DNA of 64,000 nucleotides. Source: Myxococcales bacterium (GTDB taxonomy: Bacteria > Myxococcota_A > Polyangia > Haliangiales > Haliangiaceae). Made by a program: the position numbers and the translations under genes. Positions within the stretch are counted from its first letter, which is position 1, and each line of letters starts with the position of its first letter. The stretch lies in assembly GCA_016706545.1 (NCBI GenBank), contig JADJJK010000046.1:12393-76392 (forward strand), given 5' to 3'. The notes beneath the pieces are model-generated. The model did not search any database. It saw only the letters and a program-made list of their open reading frames with translations, and was not told the origin of the DNA. Below are positions 22,227 through 30,260 of the stretch, in pieces.

Positions 22227-23279
22227 GTGTCTACGCGCGAGGCCATCGTCTGCGTCGATGATGAGGAGGCGGTGCTGGAGGTGCTTCATCGCCAGCTCGT
22301 CTCGCACTTCGGGCAGGCGTGTCGCGTGCTCGCGGCGCGCTCGGCGCAGGAGGCGACAGACTGCTTCGACGTGCTCGACGCCGAGGGCGTGACCGTGGCG
22401 GTGGTCATCACCGACCAGAACATGCCAGGGGTCAGCGGCACCGAGCTGCTCGAGATCGTCGACGGTCGCTACCCTCACGCGACCAAGGTGCTGCTCACCG
22501 GCCGCGCGGGACTCGACGACGCGATCCGCGGCATCAACCGCGCGCACCTCGACTACTACATGACCAAGCCGTGGCAAGAGCCGGCGCTGGTGCTGGTGGT
22601 GGAGAGCTTGCTGCGGCAGGTCCACCTGGCCGAGGAGAACCGCGCGCTGGTCACCGCGCTGTCGAAGCGCAATCGCACGCTGCTCGATCTCAACCGCGAG
22701 CTCGAGGCCAAGATCCAGGAGCGCACGCACGAGCTCGCGGAGGCCAACACCAGGCTCTCGCTCCTGGCCGTCACCGATGGCCTCACCGGCTTGTTCAACC
22801 ATCGGCACTTTCATGAGCGGCTGGCGCTGGAGATCGCGCGGGCTCAGCGCAGCGGTCGGCCGGTGTCGTTGCTGATGATCGACGTCGATCACTTCAAGGC
22901 GTTCAACGACGCGCACGGTCACCCCGCCGGAGACGAGGTGCTGCGGCGCCTGGCCCACGTGTTCTCTGCCGATCGTCGCGCCAACGACGTGGTGTCGCGC
23001 TACGGCGGAGAGGAGTTCACCGTGATCCTCGTGGACTCCGGCAAGCCGGCGGCGGTCATGATCGCCGACAAGCTGCGACGGGCCGTGCTGGAGATCGAGC
23101 CGGTGGCGCCGCCGCTCCCCGGGATGCCGCGGCTGTCCATCTCCGTCGGCGTGGCCACCTATCCAGATGACGCGGCCGACGGCGACCCCTTGGTGCGCGC
23201 CGCCGACGCCGCGCTCTACGCCGCCAAGCGGGCGGGCCGCAACCGCGTGGAGGTGGCGCCGAGCCACGCCGAGCGCTAG
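22227..23279 (+). CDS. Response regulator fused to diguanylate cyclase (GGDEF)
   Basis: 350 residues. N-terminal receiver: acidic DDE in CVDDEEAVLEVLHRQL, phosphoacceptor Asp63 in VVITDQNMPGVSG, and MTKPW (conserved Lys). A coiled-coil linker (NRELEAKIQERTHELAEANT) leads to a GGDEF domain with LAVTDGLTGLFNHRHF, VSLLMIDVDHFKAFND and the active loop RYGGEEF (about residues 258-264). The canonical GG[DE]EF motif implies active c-di-GMP synthesis (PleD/WspR-like). No I-site RxxD is evident just before GGEEF. Start at GTG 22227 is a choice; a GTG at 22209 is also possible. The stop overlaps the convergent gpsA stop by four bases. Confidence 0.9.
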   Translation: MSTREAIVCVDDEEAVLEVLHRQLVSHFGQACRVLAARSAQEATDCFDVLDAEGVTVAVVITDQNMPGVSGTELLEIVDGRYPHATKVLLTGRAGLDDAIRGINRAHLDYYMTKPWQEPALVLVVESLLRQVHLAEENRALVTALSKRNRTLLDLNRELEAKIQERTHELAEANTRLSLLAVTDGLTGLFNHRHFHERLALEIARAQRSGRPVSLLMIDVDHFKAFNDAHGHPAGDEVLRRLAHVFSADRRANDVVSRYGGEEFTVILVDSGKPAAVMIADKLRRAVLEIEPVAPPLPGMPRLSISVGVATYPDDAADGDPLVRAADAALYAAKRAGRNRVEVAPSHAER

Positions 23280-24280
23280 TCGCGCTCCGAGCGTAGCGCG
23301 CGCTGCATCAACTTGATCATGGTGTCGCGCGCGGGCGCGCCCTGATGCACCACCTCGTACATCACGTCGGTGATCGGGGAGGGCACCGCCAGCTTCTTGG
23401 CCAGCTCGTGGGCGACCTTGGTGGTCTTGACGCCCTCGGCGACCATCTTCATCTCCGCCAGGATGTCCGCCATCTTCTTGCCCTGACCCAGCGCCAGGCC
23501 GACGCGGCGGTTGCGCGACGCCTCGCCCGAGCAGGTCAGCACCAGGTCCCCCATGCCGGAGAGCCCGGCGAACGTCGCCGGCTGGGCGCCCATGGCGACG
23601 CCGATGCGGGTGATCTCCGCGAGGCCGCGCGTGATGAGCGCGGCGCGGGCGTTGGAGCCCAGCCCCAGGCCGTCCGAAACCCCGGCGGCGATGGCGATGA
23701 CGTTCTTGAGCGCGCCGCCGATGAGGACCCCCGGCACGTCGTCGCTGGAGTAGATGCGCAAGCGGATGCTCGACAGCGTCTCTTGCGCGAGCCTGGTGGT
23801 CTCCGGCTCGTAGCCGGCGAGCACGATCGCGGCGGGCATGCCGGCGGCGATCTCGTTGGCGAAGGTCGGACCCGAGAGGTAGGTCGCGCGCCTGGCCACG
23901 CGCTCCGGGAAGATCTCGCGATAGATCTGGTCGATGGTGGCGAGGGTGCCGTCCTCGAGCCCCTTGGACGCGTTGATCACGATCACGTCCGGGTCGAACC
24001 AGGCGGACGCGGCGCCCAGGACCTCGCGCGCGCCGTGCGACGGCGTCACCGCGACCACGAACCGGCGCCCGCGGACCGCGGTCTCGAGATCCGAGGTGAC
24101 CGAGACCGTCGGCGGCAACGGCACGTTGGGCAGGTAGGCCTTGTTGATGCGCGTACGCTCCAGCTCGGCGGCGGTCTCTGGCGAGCGGGCCCACAGGCTG
24201 ACCCGGTGACCGGCGTTGCCAAACAGCATGGCCAGGCAGGTGCCGTAACTGCCAGCGCCGATGACCGCGATGTCTTGCAT
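23276..24280 (-). CDS. gpsA: Glycerol-3-phosphate dehydrogenase [NAD(P)+]
   Basis: Cytosolic enzyme reducing dihydroxyacetone phosphate to sn-glycerol-3-phosphate for phospholipid synthesis. 334 residues, the usual length. The Rossmann motif is IGAGSYGTCLAMLF at the N-terminus; VINASKGLEDGTL and YLSGPTFANEIAAG are characteristic, and the catalytic/substrate region reads GGALKNVIAIAAGVSDGLGLG with the conserved Lys. The C-terminal FAGLSGMGDLVLTCSGEASR,NRRVG block completes the family signature. Single gene, convergent with the diguanylate cyclase gene. Confidence 0.95.
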   Translation of the reverse strand: MQDIAVIGAGSYGTCLAMLFGNAGHRVSLWARSPETAAELERTRINKAYLPNVPLPPTVSVTSDLETAVRGRRFVVAVTPSHGAREVLGAASAWFDPDVIVINASKGLEDGTLATIDQIYREIFPERVARRATYLSGPTFANEIAAGMPAAIVLAGYEPETTRLAQETLSSIRLRIYSSDDVPGVLIGGALKNVIAIAAGVSDGLGLGSNARAALITRGLAEITRIGVAMGAQPATFAGLSGMGDLVLTCSGEASRNRRVGLALGQGKKMADILAEMKMVAEGVKTTKVAHELAKKLAVPSPITDVMYEVVHQGAPARDTMIKLMQRALRSERD

Positions 24281-24419
24281 GGAAAAAGGCTACAACGACC
24301 GCGCGCGCGGTGGTGAGCCAAGGTGCTGGTGAAAATGCGGCGCCTCGGGGCTCCGGCCAGAAGTTGCGAGAATCGCTGTGCGGGCGCCTGGCCCGCAACT
24401 CGTGTTACCAACAGGCCTC

Positions 24420-26195
24420 ATGAGCCAACGACACGGCGGAGACCTCATCGCGGACGTGCTCGCCCGTCACGGCGTGCGGCACCTGTTCACCCTCTGCGGC
24501 GGGCACATCTCGCCGATCCTCACCGGGGCGCAGGCGCGCGGCCTCGCGGTCATCGATGTCCGCGATGAGGCCAACGCCGTGTTCGCCGCCGACGCGGTGG
24601 CGCGCACCACCGGCGGCATCGGCGTGGCCGCGGTCACCGCCGGGCCGGGCGTGACCAACACGATCACCGCCATCAAGAACGCGCAGATGGCGCAGTCGCC
24701 TTTGCTGCTGTTTGGCGGATCGACGGCCACGCTGCTCAAAGGGCGCGGCTCGCTGCAGGACGTGGATCAGCTCTCCATCATGAAGCCCATCACCAAGTGG
24801 GCGGCGTCGGTCCGGTCCGTGCCGGCCCTGGCGCCGATGACGGAGCGCGCCATCGCCATCGCCCGGGAGGGCGTGCCAGGGCCGGTGTTCCTGGAGGTGC
24901 CGGTGGATCTGCTCTACCCCGAGGCGGTGGTGCGGAGCTGGTACGAGAAGGAAGCGGGCCTTGGCAAGGCCAAGGGCCTTGGCGCGAGGGCGCTCGAGCT
25001 CTACATCCGCGGCCACCTCTACAAGCAGTTCCACGCGCCGGCGACGCCGGACGTCTCGTTGCCGCGCTTGCCGCGCCTGACCCGCAGCGCGAGCCTCGAC
25101 GAGGTGGCCGACGCCGTCGCCGGCGCCGATCGGCCGGTGCTGGTCATCGGCAGCCAGAGCATGGTGGGCGTCACCGACCCCGAGCGCGTCGCCGCCGCGG
25201 TGCGCGCGCTGGGCCTGCCGGTGTTCCTCGGCGGCATGGCGCGTGGGCTCCTGGGCCGCGCCCACGAGCTGCAGTTCCGACACGCGCGTACGCCCGCGCT
25301 CAAGGAGGCGGACGTGGTGGTGGTGGCCGGGTTCCCGTTCGACTTTCGGCTCGGCTATGGTCGCTCCATCGGCCGCAGCGCCAAGGTCATCGCCGCCAAC
25401 CTCAGCCCGGTGGAGCTGCGCAAAAACCGGCGCCCCGAGCTCGCGGTGGAGATGCACCCCGGCGAGTTCCTGGTGGCGATGGCGGAGCGGCTGCGGGCGC
25501 GCTCGACCAGCCCGAGGCCGGCGTGGCTGGCGACGCTGCGCCAGCGCGAGGCTGCGCGTGACGATGAGATCGCGGCGTCAGCGAGGGCGGCGGCGGCGAG
25601 CGATCCGGCCGTCGATCCGGCCGTCGATCAGTTCATCGATCCGCTCCACTTCTTCTCGCGGCTCGAAGAGGCGATGTCCGACGACGCGGCGCTGGTGGTG
25701 GACGGCGGCGACTTCGTCGCCACCGCCAGCTACGTGCTCCGTCCTCGGGCTCCGCTTGCGTGGCTCGATCCGGGCGTGTTCGGCACGCTGGGCGTGGGCG
25801 GCGGCTTCGCCATCGGCGCCGCGCTGACCAAGCCGGGGCGTGAGGTCTGGCTCTTGTGGGGCGACGGCTCGAGCGCGTACACGCTCGCCGAGCTGGACAC
25901 CTGCGTCCGCCACGGCCTGGCGCCGATCGCCATCATCGGCAACGACGCCTCCTGGTCCCAGATCGCGCGCGAGCAGATCGACGTCCTTGGCACGCCGCTC
26001 GGCACGGTGCTGCGCCGCACCGACTACCACGTGGTCGCGCAGGGCTACGGCGCGGTCGGCCTGCTGCTGGACGACCCGGCGAAGATCGATGAGACGCTGG
26101 CCACCGCCAAGCGGATCTCCCGCGAGGGCCGGCCGGTTTGCATCAACGTGCTGCTGCGCAAGAGCGAGTTCCGCAAGGGCTCGATCTCCATCTGA
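24420..26195 (+). CDS. Thiamine-diphosphate enzyme, acetolactate synthase-like (ILVBL/HACL type)
   Basis: 591 residues with the three-domain TPP-enzyme fold: N-terminal PYR domain (GGDLIADVLARHGVRHLFTL, then DVRDEANAVFAADAVAR with the catalytic Glu), central domain (RPVLVIGSQSMVGVTD) and C-terminal PP domain with the Mg/TPP motif GDGSSAYTLAELDTCVRHGL and GNDASWSQIAREQ. The set of motifs (TLCGGHISPIL, QDVDQLSIMKPITKWA) matches the ILVBL-like group that includes 2-hydroxyacyl-CoA lyases, not biosynthetic IlvB. There is no small-subunit gene nearby, which also argues against branched-chain amino acid synthesis. The actual substrate is unknown. Confidence 0.85.
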   Translation: MSQRHGGDLIADVLARHGVRHLFTLCGGHISPILTGAQARGLAVIDVRDEANAVFAADAVARTTGGIGVAAVTAGPGVTNTITAIKNAQMAQSPLLLFGGSTATLLKGRGSLQDVDQLSIMKPITKWAASVRSVPALAPMTERAIAIAREGVPGPVFLEVPVDLLYPEAVVRSWYEKEAGLGKAKGLGARALELYIRGHLYKQFHAPATPDVSLPRLPRLTRSASLDEVADAVAGADRPVLVIGSQSMVGVTDPERVAAAVRALGLPVFLGGMARGLLGRAHELQFRHARTPALKEADVVVVAGFPFDFRLGYGRSIGRSAKVIAANLSPVELRKNRRPELAVEMHPGEFLVAMAERLRARSTSPRPAWLATLRQREAARDDEIAASARAAAASDPAVDPAVDQFIDPLHFFSRLEEAMSDDAALVVDGGDFVATASYVLRPRAPLAWLDPGVFGTLGVGGGFAIGAALTKPGREVWLLWGDGSSAYTLAELDTCVRHGLAPIAIIGNDASWSQIAREQIDVLGTPLGTVLRRTDYHVVAQGYGAVGLLLDDPAKIDETLATAKRISREGRPVCINVLLRKSEFRKGSISI

Positions 26196-26235
26196 ACTCC
26201 ATCTGACCTGAGCGCGCCGCGACGCGCGCGCTGGC

Positions 26236-27183
26236 TCATGAGGGCTCGGCGCCAGAGCGCAGCTCGACGGGCCCGCGCGCGCTCGTCGCCTCGGCGAGCG
26301 CGTCCTTGAGCGTGGCGTGGCGAAACACGAAGCCAAGCTCGGTCAGGCGCGCCGGCAGCGCGCGCTGACCGCCGAGTACCATCTGGGCCCGCTCGCCGAG
26401 CACCGCGCGCAGGGCCAGGGCCGGCGCGGGGACGAACGCTGGCCGGCGCAGCGCCCGGCCCAGCTCCGCGGCGAGCTCGTGGTTGCGCACCGGCGCGGGC
26501 GCCACCACGTTGACCGGGCCGTCGAGCGCCGGCTGCGTCACGGCCATCGCCAGCGCCTCCACGGCGTCCTCCAGGTGGACCCATGGCACCCACTGCTGGC
26601 CGCTGCCGACGCGCCCGCCCAGCCCCAGCTTGAACAGCGGTGACATCGCCGCCAGCGCGCCCCCTTCGCCGCCCAGGACGATGCCCAGCCGCGCCAGCAC
26701 GACTCGCGAGGCGCGAGGGCGCGCCAGGCTCGCGGCGGCCTCCCAGTCGCGGCACAGCGCGGCGGCAAAGTCGTCCCCTGCGCGCGCGGTCTCGTCGAGC
26801 GGCTGCTCCCCGCGGTCGCCGTAGTAGCCAACCGCGCTGGCCGAGACCAGGACCTCGAGCGCGCGGTCTCGGCGCAGGATCATCGCGACCAGGCGCTGCG
26901 TCAACGCCAAGCGCGAGTCGCGCAGGGCCTGCTTGCGCGCGGCGGTCCAGCGGCGATCCATGATCGGCTCGCCGGCCAGGTTCACCACCGCGTCGGCGCT
27001 GGCCACCGCGGCGGCGGTGGCGTCCTCGTCGTCGAGCGCCACGCACTCGACCTCGGCGCCGAGCTGACCGCGCGCGCGCGCGACACTACGAACCAGCGCC
27101 ACCACGCGGTGGCGGTCGCGAAGCAGCCGCAACGCCAGCGCGCGGCCGACAAACCCCGTGGCCCCGGTCATGATGATGTTCAC
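26236..27183 (-). CDS. TIGR01777-type NAD-dependent epimerase (SDR family)
   Basis: 315 residues from GTG 27183. Extended short-chain dehydrogenase fold: NIIMTGATGFVGRALALRLL (Rossmann TGATGFVG), then ADAVVNLAGEPIMDRRW, VLVSASAVGYYGDRGEQ (the SxxxGYYG motif with catalytic Tyr) and a C-terminal FVPAPALALRAVLGE...LPARLTELGFVFRHATL segment typical of the YfcH/SULA (DUF1731) tail. Family members are of unknown cellular role, sometimes linked to cell-division inhibition by name only. It converges with the TPP-enzyme gene (40 bp between stops). Confidence 0.88.
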   Translation of the reverse strand: MNIIMTGATGFVGRALALRLLRDRHRVVALVRSVARARGQLGAEVECVALDDEDATAAAVASADAVVNLAGEPIMDRRWTAARKQALRDSRLALTQRLVAMILRRDRALEVLVSASAVGYYGDRGEQPLDETARAGDDFAAALCRDWEAAASLARPRASRVVLARLGIVLGGEGGALAAMSPLFKLGLGGRVGSGQQWVPWVHLEDAVEALAMAVTQPALDGPVNVVAPAPVRNHELAAELGRALRRPAFVPAPALALRAVLGERAQMVLGGQRALPARLTELGFVFRHATLKDALAEATSARGPVELRSGAEPS

Positions 27184-27284
27184 CTGACTTGGATGCCACC
27201 TGCGGCGCCCGGGTTACCGCCACCGTCGCTCGGGCCACCGCGCGCGCGGTCGATCTCAGGGCGAGGCAGGCGTATGGTGGCAGC

Positions 27285-27962
27285 ATGACGGTCACGGCAC
27301 CCACGACAGGCACGGCACGCACAACGAGCACGACAGGCACGACGGGCACGACACGCACCAACGTCGCGCGTTGGGCGCGCTGGGCGCGCTGGGCGCGGTC
27401 GGGGATCCCGCTTCTGGGCGCGGTGTTCGCGCTCGCCGGCTGCGGTGACAACGACCCGGCGCCTGGCGGCCCGCTCGGGCGGTGTGGCCAGGTGACGCGG
27501 GTCGCCGAGGAGCCGGCGTTGCATGTGACCCCAGGGCAGGCGATCGGCTGGTCCAGCAATCCGCCGGCGACGGGCCGCCACTATCCAGCCTGGGCGGGAT
27601 GGAACCGGTCCTATTCCTTGCTGGCGCGCGGCTACTGGCTGCACAACGCCGAGCACGGCGGGGTGGTGCTGCTGCACAACTGCCCCGACGGCTGCGCGGC
27701 CGACGTGGAGGCGCTGCTGGCCTTGGTGCGCGAGCAGCCCCGAGACGGGCAGTGTAGCGGCTCGGTGCGCAACCGGATCCTCGTGGTGGCGGATCCGGAC
27801 CTGCCCCCGCAGACGCGCTTCGCCGCGGTGGCCTGGGGCGCGTACTACGCCGCCACCTGCCTCGATCCGGATGCGCTGGGCTCCTTCATCGCCAGCCACT
27901 ATGCGCGCGGCCCCGAGGATCTCTGCGGAGACGGGCTGGCGCTCGGCGGCGCGCCGATCTGA
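27285..27962 (+). CDS. DUF3105 lipoprotein
   Basis: 225 residues. A Thr/Gly-rich N-terminus (TGTTGTTRT, repeat-derived) and Trp-Ala-Arg repeats (ARWARWARWAR) precede the lipoprotein signal IPLLGAVFALAGCGDND. The domain shows the DUF3105 signatures: NPPATGRHYPAWAGW, NAEHGGVVLLHNCPDGC and LVVADPDLPPQTRFAAVAWG. Several conserved His/Cys (H of GRHYP, H of AEHGG, C of HNCPDGC) suggest metal binding, but function is unknown. Convergent with the single-domain response regulator gene (3 bp between stops). Confidence 0.82.
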   Translation: MTVTAPTTGTARTTSTTGTTGTTRTNVARWARWARWARSGIPLLGAVFALAGCGDNDPAPGGPLGRCGQVTRVAEEPALHVTPGQAIGWSSNPPATGRHYPAWAGWNRSYSLLARGYWLHNAEHGGVVLLHNCPDGCAADVEALLALVREQPRDGQCSGSVRNRILVVADPDLPPQTRFAAVAWGAYYAATCLDPDALGSFIASHYARGPEDLCGDGLALGGAPI

Positions 27963-27965
27963 TCG

Positions 27966-28361
27966 TCACGTGCTGTCTGCGAGCTGCGCGATGGTGTCGC
28001 GCAGCGCCGAGATGTCCACTGGCTTCTCGAGCTGCGGGGCCCCGGTCTGGCGCAGCTTCCTTGCCACCGGGCCCTGGACGCCACCGGTGAGGAACACGAA
28101 GTGCCGCGCCTGCTCGGGCACCTCGCGCGCCAGGTGTTCGAACAGCTCGATCCCCGTCATCAGCGGCATGGCCACGTCGCTGACGATGGCGTTGAAGCGC
28201 TGGCCACCTCGGATCGCGGCCAGCGCCTCCTGGCCGTCGCTCGCCAGCTCCACGTCGTGCGTGCGACGCAGCAAGCGATGCAGCGCCTTGCCGATGGTGG
28301 CGTCGTCGTCGACGATGAGGACGCGGGGCCGCGGCGCCGAGATGGGCAACGGCGTCACCAT
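27966..28361 (-). CDS. Single-domain response regulator (CheY-like)
   Basis: 131 residues, receiver only: VLIVDDDATIGKALHRLLRR (acidic triad), the phosphoacceptor Asp in AIVSDVAMPLMTGIELF, Thr in HFVFLTGGV, and the Lys in QLEKPVD. No output domain, so it probably acts through protein-protein contact or phosphotransfer. Chosen start is the ATG at 28361; the frame is open to 28487 but without coding character. No histidine kinase is adjacent, an orphan arrangement common in Myxococcota. A gap of 199 bp separates it from the TauE gene. Confidence 0.88.
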   Translation of the reverse strand: MVTPLPISAPRPRVLIVDDDATIGKALHRLLRRTHDVELASDGQEALAAIRGGQRFNAIVSDVAMPLMTGIELFEHLAREVPEQARHFVFLTGGVQGPVARKLRQTGAPQLEKPVDISALRDTIAQLADST

Positions 28362-28560
28362 GGGACGTCCCAGGGCGCAGGCTGCAACCCAGAGGATGGA
28401 CGAGGGCTGACGCCGCCGGACAACACACGATCTAAGTCGCTGGATTTCGCGCTTTGGAAAGACGCAATTTCTCGCAGGGCACGTCACGCGCGCCGGGATC
28501 CTCGGGCGTCTGCGGGGAGTCTCCTAGCAGCAGGGCAGGGCTTGTCGCCGGGTCGAAGCC

Positions 28561-29331
28561 CTAGCAGGCGCGCGCGGTCATGAGCACGGCCACCAGCAAG
28601 ATGAGGCTGCCAAGGAAGGTGCGCAAGGTGGAGGCCGCGAACCGAGGCGCGATGGCGGTGCCGCCGATCACGCCGACCACCGACAATGCGGTGAAGGCGG
28701 CGGTCAGGCGGACGTCCGCGCGCGCGTGGCTGGCGTGAGCCGCGATCGCGGAGGCCGCCTGCATGCAGATCACGAGCTGCGAGGTGCCGGTGGCGACCTC
28801 GACCGAGAGCCTGGCGAGCAGGAGCAACGCTGGCACGATCAGAAAGCCTCCCCCCACGCCGACGAGGCCCGTCAGCATCCCGATGCTGACCCCGACCGGC
28901 ACGAACAGCCAGAGCCGGGGCGGTCGCTCTTGCTGGGCCGCGCCGCGCTCGTCCCCGGGCGGCGCGCCGCGCTGGCGCAGCGTGGGCCAGAGCATCGCGA
29001 GCGCGGTGAAGAGCATGAGCGCCGCGAAGGCGGACAGGAGCCAGCGCTCCGGGACGTAGGCGGACAGGCGGCCGCCCACGTAGGCGCCGACGATCCCCGA
29101 GCCGCCGAGCATCGCGGCCACCACGCCGCGGACCTGGCCACGGCGCGCACGCAGCGCGGCGCCGAGGCCGCCGGTGACGGCCACCACCACCAGCGAGGTG
29201 AAGATGGCCTCGTCGAGGGGCATGGCGGCGACGATGGTCAGGACCGGCACGCTGAGGATGGAGCCGCCGCCGCCCAGGAGCCCCATGACCGCGCCCACCA
29301 GCAGCAGCAGGCCCGCGGCCAGGGCGATCAT
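28561..29331 (-). CDS. TauE/SafE-family sulfite/organosulfonate exporter-like permease
   Basis: Inner-membrane protein of 256 residues with about eight hydrophobic segments, e.g. ALAAGLLLLVGAVMGLLGGG, VLTIVAAMPLDEAIFTSLVV and LFVPVGVSIGMLTGLVGVGG. The duplicated G-x-G-G-G signatures (GLLGGGGSILSVPVL and GLVGVGGGFLIVPAL) define the TauE/SafE (DUF81) family. A hydrophilic loop of about 30 residues (TLRQRGAPPGDERGAAQQERP) lies mid-protein. It follows the Cys-rich lipoprotein by 49 bp on the same strand. Substrate not inferable. Confidence 0.85.
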   Translation of the reverse strand: MIALAAGLLLLVGAVMGLLGGGGSILSVPVLTIVAAMPLDEAIFTSLVVVAVTGGLGAALRARRGQVRGVVAAMLGGSGIVGAYVGGRLSAYVPERWLLSAFAALMLFTALAMLWPTLRQRGAPPGDERGAAQQERPPRLWLFVPVGVSIGMLTGLVGVGGGFLIVPALLLLARLSVEVATGTSQLVICMQAASAIAAHASHARADVRLTAAFTALSVVGVIGGTAIAPRFAASTLRTFLGSLILLVAVLMTARAC

Positions 29332-29380
29332 CGCGCGGCGGGGGGCAGGTCGAGGAGGAGGCGCCAGATCGCCGCCGAGC

Positions 29381-29920
29381 TCACTGACAGCCCTCGACGC
29401 CTGGGCACGCGGCGCAGAGCTTGACGCACGCCGGTAGATCCTTGCGCTTGGCAGGCGTGGAGGCGGGCGGCGCGGCGCAGGTGACGTTCTTGTGGGCGAC
29501 GTACTGCTGGCCCGCGGCGACCTCGCAGGCGTGCAGGTCACTCACGGTGGCGGCGCAGGTCCGCAGCGGGCTCGTCGCCGTCGGGGCCAGGCACGGCCCC
29601 GGCGCCTGCGAGCTGCAGTTGTCGAAGACGGAGGGGTTGCAGGTGCCGCTGATCGCGGTCGCGGAGCGATAGCAGCCATAGCGCAGCTCTCCGGTCGCGG
29701 CATCGGCGCCAAGCTCTGCGCGGACTCGCTCGCACTGGGCGACATGGTCCGGATCTGCAAGCTCGCTGAGCTTGCGATCCTCCGGCGAGTCCTCGCCACA
29801 AGCGCCAAGGCTCGCCGCCAGCACCAAGATCAGCAAGAGGACACGCGGGATCCTCGTGGCGACGTGGGACAGTGGTGTCGCCGTGTACCTGGGTGCGTCC
29901 GCTTGGTGGGGATGTCGCAT
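29381..29920 (-). CDS. Cys-rich lipoprotein of unknown function
   Basis: 179 residues. Signal and lipobox: VLLLILVLAASLGACGED. The mature protein has about twelve cysteines (e.g. YGCYRSATAISGTCNPSVFD, PGPCLAP, RTCAATVSDLHACEVA, VTCAAPP, LCAACPGVEGCQ), suggesting several disulfides in the periplasm or at the cell surface. No family recognised. A second copy of the MITE-like element lies 30 bp upstream of its ATG, so its promoter may lie in, or have been displaced by, that element. Confidence 0.72.
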   Translation of the reverse strand: MRHPHQADAPRYTATPLSHVATRIPRVLLLILVLAASLGACGEDSPEDRKLSELADPDHVAQCERVRAELGADAATGELRYGCYRSATAISGTCNPSVFDNCSSQAPGPCLAPTATSPLRTCAATVSDLHACEVAAGQQYVAHKNVTCAAPPASTPAKRKDLPACVKLCAACPGVEGCQ

Positions 29921-29950
29921 GGTGCCTCGCCGGGATGAAAGGGGCCCATC

Positions 29951-30253
29951 CTAGCACTACTGCGTCAGTCCACCATCGGCTGCGACCGTCGCGGCGCGGG
30001 CACCTCGCGACGTACGCCTGGTGCTCGCTCCTCGTGTGGAACCGCCACACTCGTCACTGCGCTTCGGGCGCTTCGGGCGCTTCGGGCGCTTCGGGCGCAT
30101 CGGGCGCGTCGGGCGCGTCGGGCGCGTCGGGCGCTCCGGGCGCTCCGGGCGCGTCGGGCGCGTCGGGCGCTTCGGGCGCTTCGGGCGTGCTCCGGGCGTG
30201 CGCCGGGCGTGCGCCGCGATCTGCCTCCCGCCGCTTGGTCTCGCTCGACGTTG
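29951..30253. mobile_element. MITE-like element, copy B: one end lost, internally expanded
   Basis: The sequence from CTAGCACTACTGCGTCAGT at 29951 to 30253 matches, in inverse orientation, most of copy A (14385-14568), with scattered substitutions. It differs in two ways. A single internal 9-bp unit of copy A has become about 14 tandem units here. The far terminal repeat is missing: homology stops at GACGTTG (30253), seven bases before the recQ stop codon. Its left end is 30 bp upstream of the Cys-rich lipoprotein start. It is non-coding and presumably immobile. Confidence 0.75.
30061..30186. repeat. 9-bp minisatellite, 14 units, inside MITE copy B
   Basis: Fourteen tandem units of GC[TGA][TC]CGGGC (4 GCTTCGGGC, 1 GCATCGGGC, 3 GCGTCGGGC, 2 GCTCCGGGC, 2 GCGTCGGGC, 2 GCTTCGGGC). 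Copy A contains the unit once (GCTCCGGGC). Because the unit is 9 bp all frames stay open, but no translation is supported. The blockwise order of variants suggests stepwise duplication. Confidence 0.85.
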
Positions 30254-30260
30254 CCCCGAG

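Noticed and set aside
22026..24398. 790-codon minus-strand frame spanning gpsA and the diguanylate cyclase gene
   Set aside because: It is out of frame with gpsA over the same DNA and antisense to the GGDEF gene; no motifs.
30061..30186. Possible CRISPR-like array
   Set aside because: Units are contiguous 9-bp copies with no spacers and no cas genes.
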